In this document: positions 61,349 to 64,000 of the stretch, in pieces
How the letters are laid out: each line of letters opens with the position of its first letter
How positions within the stretch are numbered: position 1 is the first letter of the stretch
DNA from: Microbacterium sp. 67-17
Lineage (GTDB): Bacteria > Actinomycetota > Actinomycetes > Actinomycetales > Microbacteriaceae
Assembly (NCBI RefSeq): GCF_001898325.1
Contig: NZ_MKTR01000002.1
Location: 248,001 to 312,000 of the forward strand
Reading direction: 5' to 3'
Length of the DNA stretch: 64,000 bases
Program-made: the position numbers and the translations under genes
Notes under the pieces: generated by a model
Databases searched by the model: none
Told to the model about the DNA's origin: nothing
What the model saw: the letters and a program-made list of their open reading frames with translations, nothing else

Positions 61349-62578
61349 ATGGCCGACAGCTACCCCGGCCCGCTAGCGGGGATCCGCGTACTGGATTTCA
61401 CGCAGTTCCTCGCCGGTCCTCACGGCACACAGGTTCTCGGTGACCTTGGCGCGGACATCATCAAGATCGAGGCTCCGGTCGGCGATTCGAGTCGTATCGT
61501 CCCCCCGCACTACGTCCGGGGCGACAGCCTCTACTTCCACACGATCAACCGGAACAAGCGGAGTGTGGCGGTTGACATGAAGGCGGCCGGTGCCGTCGAG
61601 GTCCTTCGTGAACTGATCGACAAGAGCGATGTGGTGGTCGAGAACTTCCGGCCGGGCGTGCTCGCCCGGCTGGGTATCGACCGCGAGATCGAACGGGCGC
61701 GTCGTCCGGAACTGGTCTGGTGCTCGATCTCGGGATTCGGGCAGGACGGCCCCGGCGCCGGGCTGCCTGCCTATGACATGATCGTGCAGGCCTTGTCGGG
61801 CACCATGAGCCTCACCGGTGAGCCCGGGGGCTCGCCCGTGCGCACGGGCAACCCGATCGGTGACATCGCCGCCGGGCTGCATGCGGTGATCGGCATCGAG
61901 GCGGCGCTGCTGCGCCGGAAGGCGACCGGTCTCGGCGACTTCGTGGACATCTCGATGCTGGACTGCCTGATCGCGCTGCTCAGCTACCAGGGCACGTACT
62001 ACCTGCAATCCGGCGTGATTCCCGGTCCGCAGGGTGCGCGTCATGACGCAATCCCCACCTACCGGCTGTTCGCCGCGCGCAACGGCACGAGCCTCGTCAC
62101 GACCGCGAACACCGAGCGGATGTGGCAGAGCATGGCGAAGGTGCTCGGCCTCGAGGAGCTCATTGAGGATGAGCGGTTCCTCACCAACCCGGATCGGCTG
62201 CGGAACAAGGAGGCGCTGTGGGGGTATCTCGAGCCCGCCTTCCTCGCCCGTGAGGCGGTCGAGTGGGTGGAGCTGTTCAACGAGAACGGTATCCCGGTCG
62301 CGACGGTCAACAACCTGGAGCAGGCACTCACCCACCCGCAGGTCCTGCATCGCGAGATGGTGATCCAGCTGGAGGGGGAGGGCGAGAGCGTCCGCACGCT
62401 CGGAAACCCGGTCAAGCTCCAGGACTCCGCTCGCACCGAGAACTCGTTCCCCCAGGCGGTCGGAGCGGCCGGCCCAGAGGTGCTCGCCGAGGTTCTCGGC
62501 TATGACGCGGAGCGCATCGCGCAGCTCATCGCCGCGGGGGTCATCGCCACGGAGAAGAAGGCACCCATCCGGGCCTGA
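61349..62578 (+). CDS. CaiB/BaiF family III CoA-transferase
   Basis: A 409-residue family III CoA-transferase. LAGIRVLDFTQFLAGPHGTQ, DLGADIIKIEAP, NRNKRSVAVD and GNPIGDIAAGLHA (with the catalytic Asp) are conserved. It moves CoA between acids, so it would activate a pathway acid as its CoA ester from an acyl-CoA donor. CGGAGA precedes the ATG at 61349. It is divergent from the SDR-ALDH unit and followed, after a 400-base gap, by a GntR gene. Confidence 0.93.
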   Translation: MADSYPGPLAGIRVLDFTQFLAGPHGTQVLGDLGADIIKIEAPVGDSSRIVPPHYVRGDSLYFHTINRNKRSVAVDMKAAGAVEVLRELIDKSDVVVENFRPGVLARLGIDREIERARRPELVWCSISGFGQDGPGAGLPAYDMIVQALSGTMSLTGEPGGSPVRTGNPIGDIAAGLHAVIGIEAALLRRKATGLGDFVDISMLDCLIALLSYQGTYYLQSGVIPGPQGARHDAIPTYRLFAARNGTSLVTTANTERMWQSMAKVLGLEELIEDERFLTNPDRLRNKEALWGYLEPAFLAREAVEWVELFNENGIPVATVNNLEQALTHPQVLHREMVIQLEGEGESVRTLGNPVKLQDSARTENSFPQAVGAAGPEVLAEVLGYDAERIAQLIAAGVIATEKKAPIRA

Positions 62579-62985
62579 CGAACGCGGAGAGCCGTGGGAT
62601 AAGCGCGATGTCGCCGGTCCTGCGCTGCGCGCCGCAACGCTACTGGCGTGCATCCCGAAGGTGGCCCGGAAGGCGCACGGCTCGCGAGTTGGCTCTGCTT
62701 CTTGGTATGGGTCTCCGCCTTCTACGGCTGGCCGGGGGACCGTGTCGGACGCCCCCACGAGGAGGGTTGGCCCCGCTCATGTTCATCGGTGGGGAGAGTT
62801 CCTAGGCTGCATCCGGACCACTGCGCCCTCGATCATCGCGGCCCTCGTCATCAGCGGTAGCCGCAGCTCCGGCACGGTCGTCACGATCCTGCGTGCGGCT
62901 CTCCGCAGGGCATGGGGGGCGCGGTATGGTCGGAATGGTGTCCTCGCCCCGGCCGGCCCGGACACCCGCGACCGGGAGGATTGAC
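62579..62985. other. Gene-free gap between the CoA-transferase and GntR genes
   Basis: 407 bases. Short overlapping frames are present on both strands, but none shows a recognisable protein or ribosome site. There is no clear terminator hairpin and no copy of the GTGTCGACA or TGTCAGACAGC motif. It may contain the GntR promoter or remnants of a lost gene. Confidence 0.5.
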
Positions 62986-63693
62986 GTGGATCTGGACGGC
63001 CCTCAGCGGGACACCGCGATCAGGATGATGACGCGGATGCTGCGTCTGGAAGACCGGCAGGGATCCCTGGTGGCGCGCATCGCGCTCGACGTGGGCCTGC
63101 GCATCATCGATGGCGAACTCGCCCCGGGCAGCGACGTCAACTCCGTCGAGCTCGCCCAGCGATTCGAGACCAGTCGCACGCCAGTGCGGGAGGCACTGAT
63201 GTTGCTGGAGAAGCAGAACCTCGTCGAGGTGCCCGCGCGCCGCCGGCCCCGGGTGACCGACCTCAGCGCGACCCCGATCGAGGAGATCTACCGGGTTCGG
63301 GCGCTCCTCAGCGGTCTCGCGGCGCGGCTCGTTTGCGAGCGCGCCTCCGAGGAGCAGCTGCGCGAGCTGGGCGAGCGACTCGCCGTCATGCGGGATGCGG
63401 CAGCTGCCGGTGACACGGGCGGCTACTTCTGGGCGAACGTGCACTACAACGACCTTGTGACACAGGTCGCCGGCGACTCGGTGCTCGGCGACCTGCTCGA
63501 TTCGTTGGGCCTGCGCGTGCTGCAATTGCGCCACCGCTCCATGGCTCAGAGCGGGCGCATGCGTGATTCGATGGCGGACCACGAGAGGGTCTTCATCGCT
63601 TACTGTCAGCGCGATGCGGACCTCGCCGCAGCCATGTCGAGCGCCATCGTCCAGGACGCCTACCGGGTCCTGATCGGGAAGTACCGCCGCTGA
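62986..63693 (+). CDS. GntR family regulator, FCD type
   Basis: A 235-residue protein with a winged helix (LAQRFETSRTPVREALMLLEKQNLV at ~55-80) and an FCD domain retaining the metal-type residues in NVHYNDLVTQVAGDSVL and the MADHERV segment. GGGAGGA lies five bases before GTG 62986; the frame upstream (to 62893) is non-coding. It is a second candidate regulator of the island, and an obvious candidate for the GTGTCGACA sites near its neighbours. Whether it represses or activates is unknown. Confidence 0.88.
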   Translation: MDLDGPQRDTAIRMMTRMLRLEDRQGSLVARIALDVGLRIIDGELAPGSDVNSVELAQRFETSRTPVREALMLLEKQNLVEVPARRRPRVTDLSATPIEEIYRVRALLSGLAARLVCERASEEQLRELGERLAVMRDAAAAGDTGGYFWANVHYNDLVTQVAGDSVLGDLLDSLGLRVLQLRHRSMAQSGRMRDSMADHERVFIAYCQRDADLAAAMSSAIVQDAYRVLIGKYRR

Positions 63694-63735
63694 CACTCGC
63701 GCGGCCGCGGGGAGGCGCGGATGACGGGGTGCCGG

Positions 63736-64000
63736 CTATGCCGTCGCGGCGGCGGCATCCAGCGGGGGGTTGGCGGGCCGCAGCCAGATCGTGAACCCGT
63801 CGAAGTGGTCCAGGAACCGGTCAGCGAGCAGTTCGACGACGGCCTGTCCCTCGGTTACCGCGAGCACGAACAGCACCATGATCGACACGTTCGGGAAGCC
63901 CAGCTTTTGCCGTGGACGAACCGCATCGCGTCGCGCTCGAGGTGGAAACACGGCTCGGCGACGAGTTCGCGGACGCGGTCGAGGGGTCGCGGCTCAGCCA
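63736..64000 (-). pseudogene. Partial minus-strand gene with apparent frameshift (function unknown)
   Basis: The frame ending at 63736 is sensible from KLGFPNVSIMVLF to the C-terminus but loses sense upstream. From about 63912 upwards a different frame reads well (RVRELVAEPCFHLERDAMRFVHG). The two join at a run of four T's at 63905-63908 (AAAA on the coding strand), where one extra base would restore a single frame. This is either a sequencing error or a true frameshift. The gene continues beyond the window. I do not recognise the family. Confidence 0.4.

Noticed and set aside
40058..64000. Direct repeat of the tRNA-Ser(GCT) 3' end, or an integrase gene
   Set aside because: I saw neither in the window. 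The island idea rests on gene content, start-signal style and position, not on attachment sites.

Overview
This 64 kb window is high-GC DNA that looks like the chromosome of an actinobacterium. The Microbacteriaceae, probably Microbacterium or a close relative, are the best guess. The reasons are the very high GC content with GTG starts and GTGA/ATGA gene overlaps, a DUF222/HNH endonuclease of the dispersed actinobacterial type, F420/flavin LLM oxidoreductases, LCP and DUF4012 envelope proteins, and many promoters whose -10 box sits six bases before the start codon (leaderless transcripts). No rRNA, CRISPR array, phage gene or intact transposase was seen.

Backbone, 1-40057. The left end carries a peptide-ligase-type operon (circularly permuted ATP-grasp, alpha-E protein, transglutaminase). 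From 2.2 to 9.7 kb there are three drug-efflux-type MFS transporters with TetR or MarR regulators, an OsmC protein and an acetolactate decarboxylase. Next come a lipase-like hydrolase, a lipoate-protein ligase, an orphan DNA methyltransferase and an LLM oxidoreductase (9.8-13.6 kb). A sugar region follows: carboxylesterase-TetR, a divergent MFS sugar transporter with a GH3 beta-glucosidase, then galK-galT with a divergent LacI regulator, galE and phosphoglucomutase. This gives a route from beta-glucosides and galactose to glucose-6-phosphate. An unusual pair of 80 bp palindromic repeats lies between the GH3 gene and galK. Housekeeping genes follow: prephenate dehydratase, photolyase, lipid kinase, serS, a HAD phosphatase, two serine tRNA genes (TGA and GCT), and the DUF4012 and LCP envelope genes.

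Accessory catabolic region, 40058-63693. Immediately 3' of tRNA-Ser(GCT) the gene content changes to a dense degradation cluster: an HtaA-type haem-binding protein; an operon of SDR, beta-lactamase-fold hydrolase, self-sufficient P450-reductase fusion (class VII, CYP116B-like) and SDR; FmdB and an MBL-fold lactonase-like hydrolase with a GntR regulator; a branched-chain-amino-acid-type ABC importer in which two permeases and one ATPase are a single polypeptide; an MFS transporter; a second P450 (CYP199-like); an SDR; an amidohydrolase-2 protein; an MmgE/PrpD protein; an aldehyde dehydrogenase; an SDR; a CaiB-type CoA-transferase; and a second GntR regulator. Start signals here are Shine-Dalgarno type. 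Short intergenic gaps carry two recurring palindromes, GTGTCGACA and TGTCAGACAGC, which tie the transcription units into one or two regulons. Reading it as a whole, the island appears to import a small organic substrate, hydroxylate or dealkylate it, oxidise alcohols and aldehydes, hydrolyse esters or lactones and activate an acid as a CoA ester. The substrate cannot be read from the sequence, and no ring-cleavage dioxygenase or Baeyer-Villiger enzyme is present in the window. The last 265 bases hold part of a minus-strand gene with an apparent frameshift.
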